Of a DNA stretch of 64,000 nt, positions 30,323 to 39,464 are shown in pieces (the first letter of the stretch is position 1; each line of letters starts with the position of its first letter). The stretch covers positions 868,001 through 932,000 of the forward strand of contig JACRBN010000026.1 of the NCBI GenBank assembly GCA_016213105.1. Reading direction: 5' to 3'. Under the pieces are notes generated by a model that saw nothing but the letters and a program-made list of their open reading frames with translations, searched no databases and had not been told where the DNA came from. Source of the stretch: Chloroflexota bacterium (GTDB lineage: Bacteria; Chloroflexota; Anaerolineae; Anaerolineales; Villigracilaceae). The position numbers and the translations under genes were made by a program.

Positions 30323-31537
30323 TCAAGAGGTCGCGCCCGCGTCGAGCGGGCTGAATTCACTGGTAAACAGGTCGAGATGTTCCTGGGCTTGTTTGCGGGC
30401 GCCGAAGTGGAGTTCCACGCGGCGGCGGGCGGCCTGTCCCATTTGGGCGGCCAGACCCGGGTCGGACAATAATTGCCGAATGGCCTGCGCCAGCGCCGCG
30501 GAATCGCCTGGCTTGACCAGCAGGCCGGTTTCGCCATGAAACATCACCTGACTGGTGCCCGATACCTGCGTGGCGATGACCGGCAGGCCGCTGGCCATGG
30601 CCTCGATCAGGGCCATCGGCAGCCCCTCCCACAGCGACGGCAGGATGAACAGGTCGCTGGCGGCCAGCAGGGCGGGGACGTCGCCGCGGTTGCCGAGGAA
30701 AAGCATATGGTTTTCGAGGCGCAATTCCCGCGTTCGCGCTTGAAGGGCTGTTCGCAATTCCCCGTCTCCAGCCAACAGCACCTTCAAGTGCGGGAATGAT
30801 TCGATCACTTCCAACAGCGCCTCCAACAGGAAGCGATGTCCCTTTTGTGCCTTGAAGGTTGCCACCACCACTGCGACCTGGTCAAAGGGTTCCAGGCCCA
30901 ATTCCCGCCGCAGGCTGGCCCGCTCCTGGCGTTTGCCGTAGCGCCGCACATCCACGCTGTTGCTGATGGCGATGATCTTTTGCTGCGGGATGGCGGGCAT
31001 GCTCTGCATGATGGAGGCCCGCACCTCCTCTGAAACCGCGATCAGGCGGTTCACTCCGCGTGCGCCCAGGCTGTACAGGCTGTGATAGCCCCAGCGTTTG
31101 GGCTTGAACAGCCACTTGTGGCGGGCCAGGTGTTCCTCGCGCAGTTCGAAGCGCGCATTGTGAAATGTCCAGAAAATTCGCACGCGCGCCTGCCAGCGCA
31201 GGCTGAGCACCAGGAAATCCAGGCTGCGCAGCAGGTGCGTCTGGACGATGTCCACGCTGTATTTTTCGAGCAGGCCCAGCAGCGCCCGCCGAATGCGCAG
31301 CAGGTCGAGCAGGAACCCGGGCAATGCCGTGATGCCGTGCTCGCGCGCGGGCAGGATTTCCACCGGGATGCCCAGCCGCTCAATCTCCGCGCGCAGCGCT
31401 CCGTCCTTGAACGTGACCACGACGGAACTGCAACCGGCCTGTTCCAGATTCTCGGCCAGCGTGCGCACCACCTCCTGTGCGCCGCCGATCTCGAGGTTGC
31501 TGATGATTTGCATCACGCACAGGCGGCCATTTTTCAT
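30323..31537 (-). CDS. Glycosyltransferase family 4
   Basis: A 404-residue GT4 enzyme. VMQIISNLEIGGAQEVVRTL is the typical acceptor-side opening (GGAQ/E), VAVVVATFKAQKGHRFLLEA opens the donor domain, and ALIEAMASGLPVIATQVSGT is the EX7E donor-binding segment. The start at 31537 overlaps the stop of the phosphotransferase gene in an ATGA. The enzyme probably adds one sugar to the repeat unit; donor unknown. Confidence 0.92.
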   Translation of the reverse strand: MKNGRLCVMQIISNLEIGGAQEVVRTLAENLEQAGCSSVVVTFKDGALRAEIERLGIPVEILPAREHGITALPGFLLDLLRIRRALLGLLEKYSVDIVQTHLLRSLDFLVLSLRWQARVRIFWTFHNARFELREEHLARHKWLFKPKRWGYHSLYSLGARGVNRLIAVSEEVRASIMQSMPAIPQQKIIAISNSVDVRRYGKRQERASLRRELGLEPFDQVAVVVATFKAQKGHRFLLEALLEVIESFPHLKVLLAGDGELRTALQARTRELRLENHMLFLGNRGDVPALLAASDLFILPSLWEGLPMALIEAMASGLPVIATQVSGTSQVMFHGETGLLVKPGDSAALAQAIRQLLSDPGLAAQMGQAARRRVELHFGARKQAQEHLDLFTSEFSPLDAGATS

Positions 31538-32655
31538 GCCTCCCACCTCACCCAGGACTTGAGGCCTGGCACCGTTAAAGGATGCCGTCCCAGCCACCCG
31601 GCCTGGTTCACGGCATCGTGCGCCAGGTACAGTTTGTGGGCGGGACCGTCCGTCTCGAAGTAGGAACTCCAATACTGCACGGCTTTGGCCAGCTTGTAAT
31701 ATTTCCAGACCTGCGGGAACCACTGCCATTCCTGGTCGCTGATCGGGAACTCGCGCTGGTAGGCGCCGAGGAGTTGGGTGATCGATTCCATGTCGTGCTC
31801 GCCCATACTGTTGCGCAGCTTGGAGAGGCAGGACACCAGGTCGCTGAGCCGCCATTCGAGGCGGGCCAGCTCGAAGTCCATGGGGGTGGCGTGGTCGCCG
31901 CCCTGGAAGATGATGTTGTGCAGGCCAAAGTCCCCGTGGATGATGGTGCGCGGCAGGGAAACGCCGCCCAGCTTGTCGGTCAGGTCGCTCATGTCGCGCA
32001 GGATCCCATCCGCGTGGGCGATGAGCCAGCGCGCGTTGGGGTCATCCAAATGCCGCGACCGTTCCTTGAATTCGGTGACTTTTCGAACGTGCCAATCGAT
32101 GTCCCGCACGCGGCCGCCCTGATGGGAAACGAACCCGAGGTGATGGCTGCCTCTGGGGGTGAAGTCCAGCAGTTGACGGTGCAGCAGCGCCAGCGTGCGC
32201 CCGGCTGTGCGCATCAACTTCATGCGGTGCGGGCGGAAAAGAAAGGTCCAGGAATAATTCAGGCCTTCGACGAATTCGAACATGCAGTACGTCCGCCCGC
32301 CAAGCTGGACGCGGGTCGCGCCGCCCGGGCTGGCGAGCAGGCGCGGGGCGGGGAAATTCGTCCCGGCCAGGAATTGCAGGATCGAATGTTCGTACGCGAT
32401 GGTGTCGGCGCTCCAGTCGGCGCGGTAGAGTTTGAGCACCTTGGGGCCATCGTCGGTGCGCACGATCAGGTTGCGATTGCGGCGGGCGTTGGGCATGTTG
32501 CGCGAAGGCGCGGCCAATTCCAGGCCGTAGTGCGCCAGCACGGATTGCACCACCTGCGGCTCGATATCCGCGCTGCGCAGGCGCGACGTGATGCCCGCCG
32601 ATAGTCGGGCGGGGCGGGGGAAATACAGAATGTCGAAGCGGGTCATGGTATTCAT
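31534..32655 (-). CDS. APH-family phosphotransferase
   Basis: A 373-residue kinase-like protein of the aminoglycoside/choline phosphotransferase fold. The catalytic loop is RTIIHGDFGLHNIIFQ and the metal-binding Asp is in TPMDFELARLEW. The N-lobe has NLIVRTDDGPKVLKLYRADW with the ATP-binding Lys. In polysaccharide loci such enzymes phosphorylate sugars or small alcohols rather than antibiotics; the substrate is unknown. ATGs at 32655 and 32646 are both possible starts. Its stop overlaps the downstream glycosyltransferase start. Confidence 0.85.
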   Translation of the reverse strand: MNTMTRFDILYFPRPARLSAGITSRLRSADIEPQVVQSVLAHYGLELAAPSRNMPNARRNRNLIVRTDDGPKVLKLYRADWSADTIAYEHSILQFLAGTNFPAPRLLASPGGATRVQLGGRTYCMFEFVEGLNYSWTFLFRPHRMKLMRTAGRTLALLHRQLLDFTPRGSHHLGFVSHQGGRVRDIDWHVRKVTEFKERSRHLDDPNARWLIAHADGILRDMSDLTDKLGGVSLPRTIIHGDFGLHNIIFQGGDHATPMDFELARLEWRLSDLVSCLSKLRNSMGEHDMESITQLLGAYQREFPISDQEWQWFPQVWKYYKLAKAVQYWSSYFETDGPAHKLYLAHDAVNQAGWLGRHPLTVPGLKSWVRWEA

Positions 32656-32661
32656 GGGTTT

Positions 32662-33465
32662 TCAGGCGTTGATCGGGAGGAAGACTTGCTCTGCAATCGG
32701 CGCATACAGGCTGGCGAGATCCTGTTCCAGGCGGCGGGCCGCATCCTGGGGGGAGCCAGCTTCGTTGTTGACCTGGATCACGGGCCAGCCTTTCGTGATG
32801 GCATGACCCACGGCCAGGTGGACGATGGCGTGGGCATGGCCCATGAACTGCGCAACCACCTCGTCGCCGCGTCCCTGGAAGCGTTTCCACAATCCGCGGC
32901 GGTGGACGCGCTGGAGGCAGGTTTCCAGGGATGCCTGGGGGTGAATGACCAGGTTCGGCAGCGGGATCAGTTCCAGGTACGAGCGGATGTGCGCCGCCTG
33001 CGGCTTTTCGGCTTCCGAGGCAAAGAGCTGAACCACGCGGTGGACAAAGCCCTCGTCGAGGATCAGGACATCGTTGGGCTGGGCATATTCCTTGAAAAAC
33101 TGATATTGGCCGGTCAGGTTGAGGAACCAGCGCAGAACGTGTCCCCGGTCGGCGCGAGAGATGGGACGTTCATGCTGAAAGCGCAGCAGCGAGTCCATCA
33201 GTTCCCGGTTCTCGCGCTGGAAGGCTGCCTGGCGCAGACGGCTGGAGTGATGGAAGACCTGCCACAAAAGCGGGCCTCTCAGCGACGGCGGGGCATACGC
33301 GCCGACCAGCCGTCCGAGCGGAGTGCGCCGCGCAAAGGGGCGGGCGGCCTCGATGACCGGCCAGGTGCGCAGTCCGCGCGCGGCAAAAAATGTCTTCACG
33401 GCCGGCAGCAGGGTGGTCTTGCCGGCGCCCGGCGTGCTGATGAACTCCACGACCGTCAGGCTCAT
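32662..33465 (-). CDS. P-loop kinase-like protein
   Basis: A 267-residue P-loop NTPase. Walker A is EFISTPGAGKTTLLPAVKTF at the very N terminus, a probable Walker B is NDVLILDEGFVHRVV, and VIHPQASLETCLQRVHRR is a lid-like Arg-rich region as in adenylate/thymidylate kinase relatives. The start at 33465 overlaps the preceding gene in an ATGA. It sits between an APH-type kinase and a nucleotidyltransferase-kinase fusion, so it is likely part of one phosphotransfer module. It could be a small-molecule kinase; I cannot tell the substrate. Confidence 0.75.
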   Translation of the reverse strand: MSLTVVEFISTPGAGKTTLLPAVKTFFAARGLRTWPVIEAARPFARRTPLGRLVGAYAPPSLRGPLLWQVFHHSSRLRQAAFQRENRELMDSLLRFQHERPISRADRGHVLRWFLNLTGQYQFFKEYAQPNDVLILDEGFVHRVVQLFASEAEKPQAAHIRSYLELIPLPNLVIHPQASLETCLQRVHRRGLWKRFQGRGDEVVAQFMGHAHAIVHLAVGHAITKGWPVIQVNNEAGSPQDAARRLEQDLASLYAPIAEQVFLPINA

Positions 33466-35009
33466 AGGGCGGCCCAGATCTTGCGCTTGATCTGTAGCAG
33501 CACGTCTTCGAGGGGCAGGTCGGCGTCCTGGGTCGTCCAATGTGCGGAAGCGTCCGCGCGCAGGCTGGCTTCCAGTTTCCCGAGGGCGGCGACTTTCTTT
33601 TGGAGGGTCTCCAGCGCGTGGTCGGGCTTGCGCTGGTGGGAAACCTCGGGGGGCACCTTGAGCAGCACGATCAAATCCGGTCGGCCGAATTGGCGGTACA
33701 GCTTTTTCTCGCGCTCGGAAAGGAAAGGGGTCAGTATTCCGCCGCCATTCGGCTGTATCTCCGGGCCGTCCAGCGGGGATTCGTAGGGGAAGCGGTCGAA
33801 GAGCGCAACCGAACCGCCGCGGGCTTGTTCCCGCGCCGCGACGTAACGGCGAAGGCGGTCATGGCCGATGGAGAGATAATGCGCGTTGAGGAGGAATGCC
33901 CGGGCGGCATCCAGGCCGCGCACGAGCCAGTTCCCGCTCCCAAGCCGTTTGCCCAGTTCATGTCCACTGCGGCGGGCCATGCGAAAGGCCAGGTACAGCA
34001 CGGAACTGAGGCGCGAGGGTTTCTTGCTGCCGAGGTAATGGCTGTGAACGTCCAGCCGCCAGCCCAGCCATTTTTCGAGTTGTCCGCTGAGGGTGGTCTT
34101 GCCCGAGCCGTCCGCGCCGACCAGTGAGATGGTCAGGCCTCCGTTGGGCAGTGTCATGCCGCGGGCGGGGCGGAAGCGGGGCAGCACCTGCCGCCGCCAC
34201 AGTTCCCGAAAATAACGCGCGACAGCCGTCACACGGTTCTGGCGCTGATAACGGTTCAAGGCCTTGCGCACCTGTCCGCGCAGGTTCAGCAATTTCCAGC
34301 CGTCGCGCGGATTTGTGGAGATGGTTTCCAGAAATTCCAGGATGGTGGTCACGGGCAGGAGGTCCGAAAGGCCCGAGAGCACGCGCGTCAACTCGTCCAT
34401 GTCCGTTTGCCTGGACAGCCAGCCCAGTTCGTTCAGGATGTGGTCGGGCAGCCCGGAGGAGCGGATCGAGAGGACATCCTTGAGCGCGTCGCGGTCGCGG
34501 TACTTGAGCAGGGCGCGCAGGCACAGGATGCTCAGCTCCAGCTCCGGGGTTGGGATGTTGACCCACCCGCCCACGCTGACGGTCGAACTCAGGAATTGTT
34601 CTTCGAGCGGGAGGTGATAATTCTTGACGAACTGCTCGCCCAGCACCAGCCGGTAATGCACGTGCAGGTGAAAGAGCCGGCCGGTCTCGTGATCGAAGCC
34701 CAGGTAATCCTCGATGCCGGGGTAGCGTTTGCCGAGCGGGGCCAGCACGCGTTTGATGTCCTGCTCGGCCAGCACGCGCCGCAGCAGGTCCGCCTGGGAC
34801 GGGTCGAACAACAGGTCCATGTCGGTCTTGCCCAACATGCCATGCTCCAGACGCAGGTTGCTTTTCCAATGGCAATAGCGCAGATTGTTCAGCGCAAAGG
34901 CCTCGAACAGCCTTCTCACGCTTTCGAGCGCGGCGGGATGGGCGGGCCTTGCGTCGGCGATCTGGGTGGGGGAGAACAGGTTGGTCAACATGGGTTTATT
35001 GAAAGGCAT
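33462..35009 (-). CDS. Nucleotidyltransferase-thymidylate kinase-like fusion
   Basis: A 515-residue two-domain protein. The N-terminal part (to about 290) resembles polymerase-beta-type nucleotidyltransferases: LRYCHWKSNLRLEHGMLGKT followed by DMDLLFDP, the likely metal-binding acidic pair. The C-terminal part (about 300-515) is a thymidylate-kinase-like P-loop domain with LVGADGSGKTTLSGQLEKWL and a DRFPYESPLDG motif. Similar fusions occur in surface-polysaccharide loci, but their reaction is not established to my knowledge. The start may be 35009 or the ATG at 34991; neither has a clear ribosome site. It overlaps the preceding sulfotransferase gene. Confidence 0.8.
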   Translation of the reverse strand: MPFNKPMLTNLFSPTQIADARPAHPAALESVRRLFEAFALNNLRYCHWKSNLRLEHGMLGKTDMDLLFDPSQADLLRRVLAEQDIKRVLAPLGKRYPGIEDYLGFDHETGRLFHLHVHYRLVLGEQFVKNYHLPLEEQFLSSTVSVGGWVNIPTPELELSILCLRALLKYRDRDALKDVLSIRSSGLPDHILNELGWLSRQTDMDELTRVLSGLSDLLPVTTILEFLETISTNPRDGWKLLNLRGQVRKALNRYQRQNRVTAVARYFRELWRRQVLPRFRPARGMTLPNGGLTISLVGADGSGKTTLSGQLEKWLGWRLDVHSHYLGSKKPSRLSSVLYLAFRMARRSGHELGKRLGSGNWLVRGLDAARAFLLNAHYLSIGHDRLRRYVAAREQARGGSVALFDRFPYESPLDGPEIQPNGGGILTPFLSEREKKLYRQFGRPDLIVLLKVPPEVSHQRKPDHALETLQKKVAALGKLEASLRADASAHWTTQDADLPLEDVLLQIKRKIWAAL

Positions 35010-35928
35010 ATCCGGATAAAAAGTCGAAGCGTTCGATCTGCGCGGCGACCTGGTCGATGTGGGCCGTGTCCCAGGCCACCCACTGGCGGCTGGTCTCGGG
35101 GGCGTCGTGCAGAATATCGGTGCAGGCGGTCAGGTAATCGGGCTCGGCTTGCAGGCCCAGAAATTCACAAATATCCGTCAGGTGCGCCCTGCCGTCCCGC
35201 ACGAAATCTTCATAGCGTACCGACAACAGGCGGGACGGTCCGATCTGTTTTCGCAGTGTGGCCAGCGTCTCGCAGTACGCGAAATAGGTTCCGATCGCAT
35301 TTTCGAAGGAACGCCCGCCGCGCACCATCATGGCGCTGATCGGGTCGTAGGGGTTGCGGATCACCTGAATGAATTTGACCTGCACGCCGGGCAGCGTGTA
35401 TTGGATGCGCTCCAGCAGGTCGGGCTGTTGCCCCAGCGTCCGCGTGGATGACCCGGCCGTGCTGTCCCCGATCACGCGCAGGCTGCGGTAGCGTCCCTGC
35501 CACTGGCCGGGCACCAGGTAGGAATAGGGCTGGAGACGGCGCGCCGTGACGCGTCCCTTGCGTAGTTCGCGGCGCGACTGCCGCAGCAAAATGTGAAAGA
35601 TCTGGTCGCGGCTGAAACCCGCCCGCACGTATTCGAGCGCATCGGCTTCATCGGACAGGATCGCGTCCGGGTGCGCGTCCAGCAGGGCGCCGATCATACT
35701 GACCCCGCTCTTGTTGTGGCCGACGAACATGCAGTAGGTGCGCACATCCTTGAACTGATCGGGCGCGGTCCAGGCTGAGTAGTACGAAGCGATGAAGTGG
35801 CGGAACATCAACAGCCTGCGATAGCCTGCGCTGCGGAAGAGGAGCGCGCCCGCGCCGCTCTTCAGGAAGCGGCGGAAGGCGCTGGGCTTCAGGCTGATCC
35901 CGTTATGGTGAGTCAATGCTTTGCTCAT
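34996..35928 (-). CDS. Sulfotransferase, divergent type
   Basis: A 310-residue sulfotransferase-fold protein that is not a close relative of the other five. The first 50 residues (SAFRRFLKSGAGALLFRSAG) are extra. The PAPS loop reads MFVGHNKSGVSMIGALLDAH and the 3'-phosphate motif QVIRNPYDPISAMMVRGG. YEDFVRDGRAHLTDICEFLG matches the usual late segment. It probably sulfates a different position or acceptor from the tandem array. Its stop overlaps the next gene. Confidence 0.82.
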   Translation of the reverse strand: MSKALTHHNGISLKPSAFRRFLKSGAGALLFRSAGYRRLLMFRHFIASYYSAWTAPDQFKDVRTYCMFVGHNKSGVSMIGALLDAHPDAILSDEADALEYVRAGFSRDQIFHILLRQSRRELRKGRVTARRLQPYSYLVPGQWQGRYRSLRVIGDSTAGSSTRTLGQQPDLLERIQYTLPGVQVKFIQVIRNPYDPISAMMVRGGRSFENAIGTYFAYCETLATLRKQIGPSRLLSVRYEDFVRDGRAHLTDICEFLGLQAEPDYLTACTDILHDAPETSRQWVAWDTAHIDQVAAQIERFDFLSGYAFQ

Positions 35929-35932
35929 GGCC

Positions 35933-37444
35933 TCAGACCTGTTCCCGTTTCATGGAGGCGGTTCCCACCTGTTGGGATACGGAACTCCTGGCCGTCTGCC
36001 GGGCGAACCGATGTTGGTGCGCATCCATAAAGCGGGCGATCAAGCCGAGGGTCAGCCACCAGGCCCCCAGTCCAAAGACGACGCGCATGTTGGCAAAGTT
36101 GTAGACGATGAAATGGCTCAGGAGCGTCATCCAGAAGATGACCATGATCTTGCGGCTCCAAAATCCATCCCTGGGCATTTTGGAAAAATGCTTGATGGTC
36201 AATCCCAGCCAATAGAAGAGCGGCCCCAGATAGGTGAAAATGCCAACCAGGCCCTGTTCTGCCAGCATGCTCAGGAAGAAATTGTGCGAGGCGTGATCCT
36301 TGTTGTCGCCCGGGATATTGGCCACCGGCGGATTTTGGAACTGGCGGTCGAAGCGGTCGAAGTTGCCGTAGCCCCACCCGAAGACCGGCCGGGTCAGGAA
36401 CATGCGGACGGCGGCCGCGTAGACCGGCACCCGGCTCAACGCGGAATTTTCGGAGCGTTCGGACATCAACCGTTCCCCCGCCCAGCGGATCTGGGTTTGC
36501 AGGAACAGCGCGGCGATGATCAAAAAAGCGGGGACGATCACCAGTCCGAGCCGCGTCAGGAACCTGGGGTAAATGAAGAACAAGCCGACCAGGGCGAGCA
36601 GCCCGGCCAGCCAGCCGGCCCGCGAGAAGGCGATGAAGATGCAGTAGACCGTCAGCAGGAAGGTCAGGATGGACATCGTCCGCAGGCGGCCCGCGGCCAG
36701 CTGCAGGCCGTAATGCAGCGAGATGAACCCGGAGAGGATCAGGGTCGTGATATAGGCGTTCGTATTGATCAGTGTGCCGATGGTGCGGTGGTTTTCGTAG
36801 TCCACCCATTTGGCGGGCAGGGCGCCCGGGGCGATCCAGGTGACTGTACCGATGGCGGTCTGGCTCAGGGCCACGAAAAACATGACCGGCACCAGCCAGC
36901 GGATCACGCGTTCGTCCGGGCTGGAGAGGCGCACGATCAGGTACAGGCAGATCGGGATGACGATGCGGTCGTAGACCAGGTAGGTGGTCGCCAGCGGGGT
37001 CAGGTTGTCGTACCAGACGGAGACCAGGCTTTCCAGCACGTAGATTCCCATCAGCATTTCAGGAAAACCTAGTTTGGGCAATTTTTTGGCGCTCATTCCC
37101 AGCGCGGAAGGCAGCAGGATGAGCACGAGGGTGAACAATGGCAGGGCGCGATGGATCACCCAGTACACCTGACGCTCCCAGGATGAGGTGGCAGTCATCA
37201 AAAACGGGTCGATGGCCAGCCAGACGATGATGGAGAGGAAGGGATAACGCTGCAACACGATGATGGACGGGACGGCAAAGATCACCACGGCTGCAATGTG
37301 CCACAGGTCCATCACGATCAGGCGCGCGATCAGCAGACCGATGATGACGGCCGCCAGCCCATACAGGATGTCCCGCACGGGCAGCTGGCGCCGGCGGGTT
37401 TGAAATGCAGGGAACTGGGGGAGAAGTCTATTAACGAATTTCAT
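35933..37444 (-). CDS. O-antigen ligase/polymerase-like membrane protein (Wzy-type)
   Basis: A 503-residue polytopic membrane protein of about 12 helices with the Wzy_C/WaaL hallmark: a large outside loop containing RPVFGWGYGNFDRFDRQFQN and the following HASHNFFLSMLAEQGLVGI. These conserved Gly/Arg/His residues are typical of polymerases or ligases that use lipid-linked oligosaccharide. With the flippase and Wzz-like protein in the same operon, a Wzy polymerase is the better guess. Confidence 0.85.
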   Translation of the reverse strand: MKFVNRLLPQFPAFQTRRRQLPVRDILYGLAAVIIGLLIARLIVMDLWHIAAVVIFAVPSIIVLQRYPFLSIIVWLAIDPFLMTATSSWERQVYWVIHRALPLFTLVLILLPSALGMSAKKLPKLGFPEMLMGIYVLESLVSVWYDNLTPLATTYLVYDRIVIPICLYLIVRLSSPDERVIRWLVPVMFFVALSQTAIGTVTWIAPGALPAKWVDYENHRTIGTLINTNAYITTLILSGFISLHYGLQLAAGRLRTMSILTFLLTVYCIFIAFSRAGWLAGLLALVGLFFIYPRFLTRLGLVIVPAFLIIAALFLQTQIRWAGERLMSERSENSALSRVPVYAAAVRMFLTRPVFGWGYGNFDRFDRQFQNPPVANIPGDNKDHASHNFFLSMLAEQGLVGIFTYLGPLFYWLGLTIKHFSKMPRDGFWSRKIMVIFWMTLLSHFIVYNFANMRVVFGLGAWWLTLGLIARFMDAHQHRFARQTARSSVSQQVGTASMKREQV

Positions 37445-37471
37445 CTTGTCTTGATCAAGGTTGCTGACGAT

Positions 37472-38467
37472 CTACGCGCCTGCGCCGGCCTGTTCGGTCT
37501 CTTTGATGATTCGATAGGAGGGCAGCGCGCGCCCAATGCGGTTCAGGAAGGACTCGCGCACGCGCCAGATGGCCATGCGCACGTAATTGACCGGAATGTC
37601 GAGGAAGGTGAAAAGCAATCCGTCCAGCAGGGACAGTTTGATCCTGTCCAGGTCGTACCCGAAGTCGGCCATCTCGACCGCGCTGGTCATCTGCATGAAG
37701 GCGATCTGGCGCGGGGAGAGCACCTCACGATAGCGCCCAATCGAGCGCGTGGAGATGCGGCCCGGCTCATACTGTCCATAGGAACTGTTGCCGCCCTCGT
37801 CGGCGAATTGCTCCGCGCCCTTCATCGAAAGCATGAGCGGGGTGTATTCCTCCCCGATGAAGTCACAGATCGTTTGCAGGGTACGCTCAGGCTCGCTGGC
37901 CAGCGTCTCGTAGCGCACGATCATGTACTGGCCCGGGTAGCGCGCCTGGTTGCGGCGCGCATGTTCGAGCGAGGACAGCCAGACCGCGCTTCCCACGCCC
38001 GCGCCGCCGCGGCTGACCTTCCAGCGCTTCACAGCCGAGGCGTAGCGGTCGCGTGGGTCGCGCTGGATGTGCAGGATGCGCGCATGGGGATAGGCTTCGA
38101 AGATCTGTTCGGCGTAGCGTTCGGTGTTCAGCGATTTATCGCCCCAGCGCGGACGTCCCAGGCGGCGGGCATACTGTTCCTCGATCAACGCGAACAGGCG
38201 CGGATAGGTCATCGGGCCGACGGTGAAGTCGCGGCGCAGTCTCTCCGCATCCAGTTGAACGGGCACCAGGCGCTTGTAGCGCAGCAGGTCCCTGAGGCAG
38301 CGTTCGAAGTTCTTCGGTTCGCCCAGGTCGCCGTATTGGTTATAAAAATAAGTCCACAGGTTGGTGCGGCGCGTCATGGCGATGTTTGGATGGGAAGCCA
38401 GCAGGGCGTAGAGCAGGCTCGTGCCGCTGCGCTCCAGACCGGCGATGAAAATCGGTCCCTTGTTCAT
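37472..38467 (-). CDS. Sulfotransferase (array member 2)
   Basis: A 331-residue paralogue of the 29.3-kb enzyme. PAPS loop IAGLERSGTSLLYALLASHP, 3'-phosphate motif [40 protein letters not shown], and [20 protein letters not shown]. Motif residues are intact, so it should be active. A basic, partly hydrophobic C-terminal tail follows. Its start overlaps the next array gene's stop in ATGA. Confidence 0.9.
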   Translation of the reverse strand: MNKGPIFIAGLERSGTSLLYALLASHPNIAMTRRTNLWTYFYNQYGDLGEPKNFERCLRDLLRYKRLVPVQLDAERLRRDFTVGPMTYPRLFALIEEQYARRLGRPRWGDKSLNTERYAEQIFEAYPHARILHIQRDPRDRYASAVKRWKVSRGGAGVGSAVWLSSLEHARRNQARYPGQYMIVRYETLASEPERTLQTICDFIGEEYTPLMLSMKGAEQFADEGGNSSYGQYEPGRISTRSIGRYREVLSPRQIAFMQMTSAVEMADFGYDLDRIKLSLLDGLLFTFLDIPVNYVRMAIWRVRESFLNRIGRALPSYRIIKETEQAGAGA

Positions 38468-39372
38468 AAGCTCAACTCCTTTTGAATCAGTTCACGCTGG
38501 CCCAACCCGGATCCCAGTGTGCCGGCCAGCAGGGCGGCCAGGTTGACCGGCAGCGCCAGCCCGTACAGGAGCCGTTCCCGCCAGGAGAGGCGCTGGTCGG
38601 CATACCCATATCCGAAATGTTTCATCGGCTGTCCAGCGTGCGCGTGGATGAAGTGCAGGTCGCGCTTCACCAGCGGACGTCCCGTCCCTGCCGCGTGTGC
38701 CTCGATCTCCCCGACCTTCAGCATCTGCGGCTCAAAAGGCTCATCGAGAAAATTGCAAATCTCACGCAGGGTCTGTTCCGGGCGGTCAAATAATTGCTCG
38801 TAGTAAATGACCCGATATTGGGTGGGATAGAGATGTTGATGGCGACGCGCCAAACGGGCCGAACTCAGCCACCAGGCCGTTTCCCAGCCGATGCGGCCCA
38901 CGCGATGGGAGGACGCTGCCTGGCTCTCCCCATACCTCGCGCCGGGGTCGCGCAGCATGTGGATCATCCTGGCGGATGGGTAGGCCGCGAAGAGCCGGTC
39001 GGCGTAGCGTTCGATGAAGCCCAACTGGTCGCCCCAGCGCTGTTTGCCCTCGCTTTGGGCGTATTGCGCGTGGAGAATGGCAAACAGGCGCTCATACGTG
39101 GCCGGCCCCTGCGCAAACTCCGCGCGGATCTGGCCTGCATTTGGGCGCAGCGCGCGGATCGGTTTGAAGGCCAGCAGTTCCTTCAGACAGCGTTTCAGGT
39201 TGGACGCCCGTCCCAGGTCGCCGAAGCGATTGTAGAAGCGATCCCACAAATGCGTGCGGCGGGAAATGAGAATGTTGGGATGCGCTGAAAGCATCAACCG
39301 CAACTGGGTTTTACCGGTAAAACTCAATCCACCAATAAAGATCGGTCTGTATTCCATGCTCAGCTGTTCCAT
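38464..39372 (-). CDS. Sulfotransferase-like protein, divergent (array member 3)
   Basis: A 302-residue paralogue with altered motifs. The PAPS loop is IGGLSFTGKTQLRLMLSAHP, having lost the Arg-Ser pair and gained a Walker-A-like GKT. The 3'-phosphate motif reads MLRDPGARYGES rather than RDPRDRYxS, and the late IGRYR segment is replaced by VKRDLHFIHAHAG. RWGDQLGFIERYADRLFAAY and YYEQLFDRPEQTLREICNFL remain. It may have a changed substrate or be losing activity. Starts at 39372 and 39357 (MEYRPIF) are possible. Confidence 0.78.
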   Translation of the reverse strand: MEQLSMEYRPIFIGGLSFTGKTQLRLMLSAHPNILISRRTHLWDRFYNRFGDLGRASNLKRCLKELLAFKPIRALRPNAGQIRAEFAQGPATYERLFAILHAQYAQSEGKQRWGDQLGFIERYADRLFAAYPSARMIHMLRDPGARYGESQAASSHRVGRIGWETAWWLSSARLARRHQHLYPTQYRVIYYEQLFDRPEQTLREICNFLDEPFEPQMLKVGEIEAHAAGTGRPLVKRDLHFIHAHAGQPMKHFGYGYADQRLSWRERLLYGLALPVNLAALLAGTLGSGLGQRELIQKELSL

Positions 39373-39464
39373 GCATCAGATATTAATGCTCCCGCTGGAT
39401 TTGTAATCCAACGGCCATCTGGCGGATTGCAAATCGCGCCAGGAGCGATATATTCCATGCTCAG
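39350..39464. repeat. Direct repeats flanking palindromic spacer
   Basis: A 14-bp direct repeat, TATTCCATGCTCAG, occurs at 39350-39363 and 39451-39464. A second short match, TCAGATATT, is at 39377-39385 and 39461-39469. Between them lie the palindromes TGGATTTGTAATCCA (39396-39410) and GGCGGATTGCAAATCGCGCC (39421-39440). It looks like a small inserted or duplicated element between two sulfotransferase genes. Confidence 0.55.

Noticed and set aside
35921-37072. 383-codon open frame on the plus strand
   Set aside because: It is antisense to the Wzy-like membrane protein. It is extremely rich in Asp, Gln, Gly and His, which is expected opposite a hydrophobic protein.
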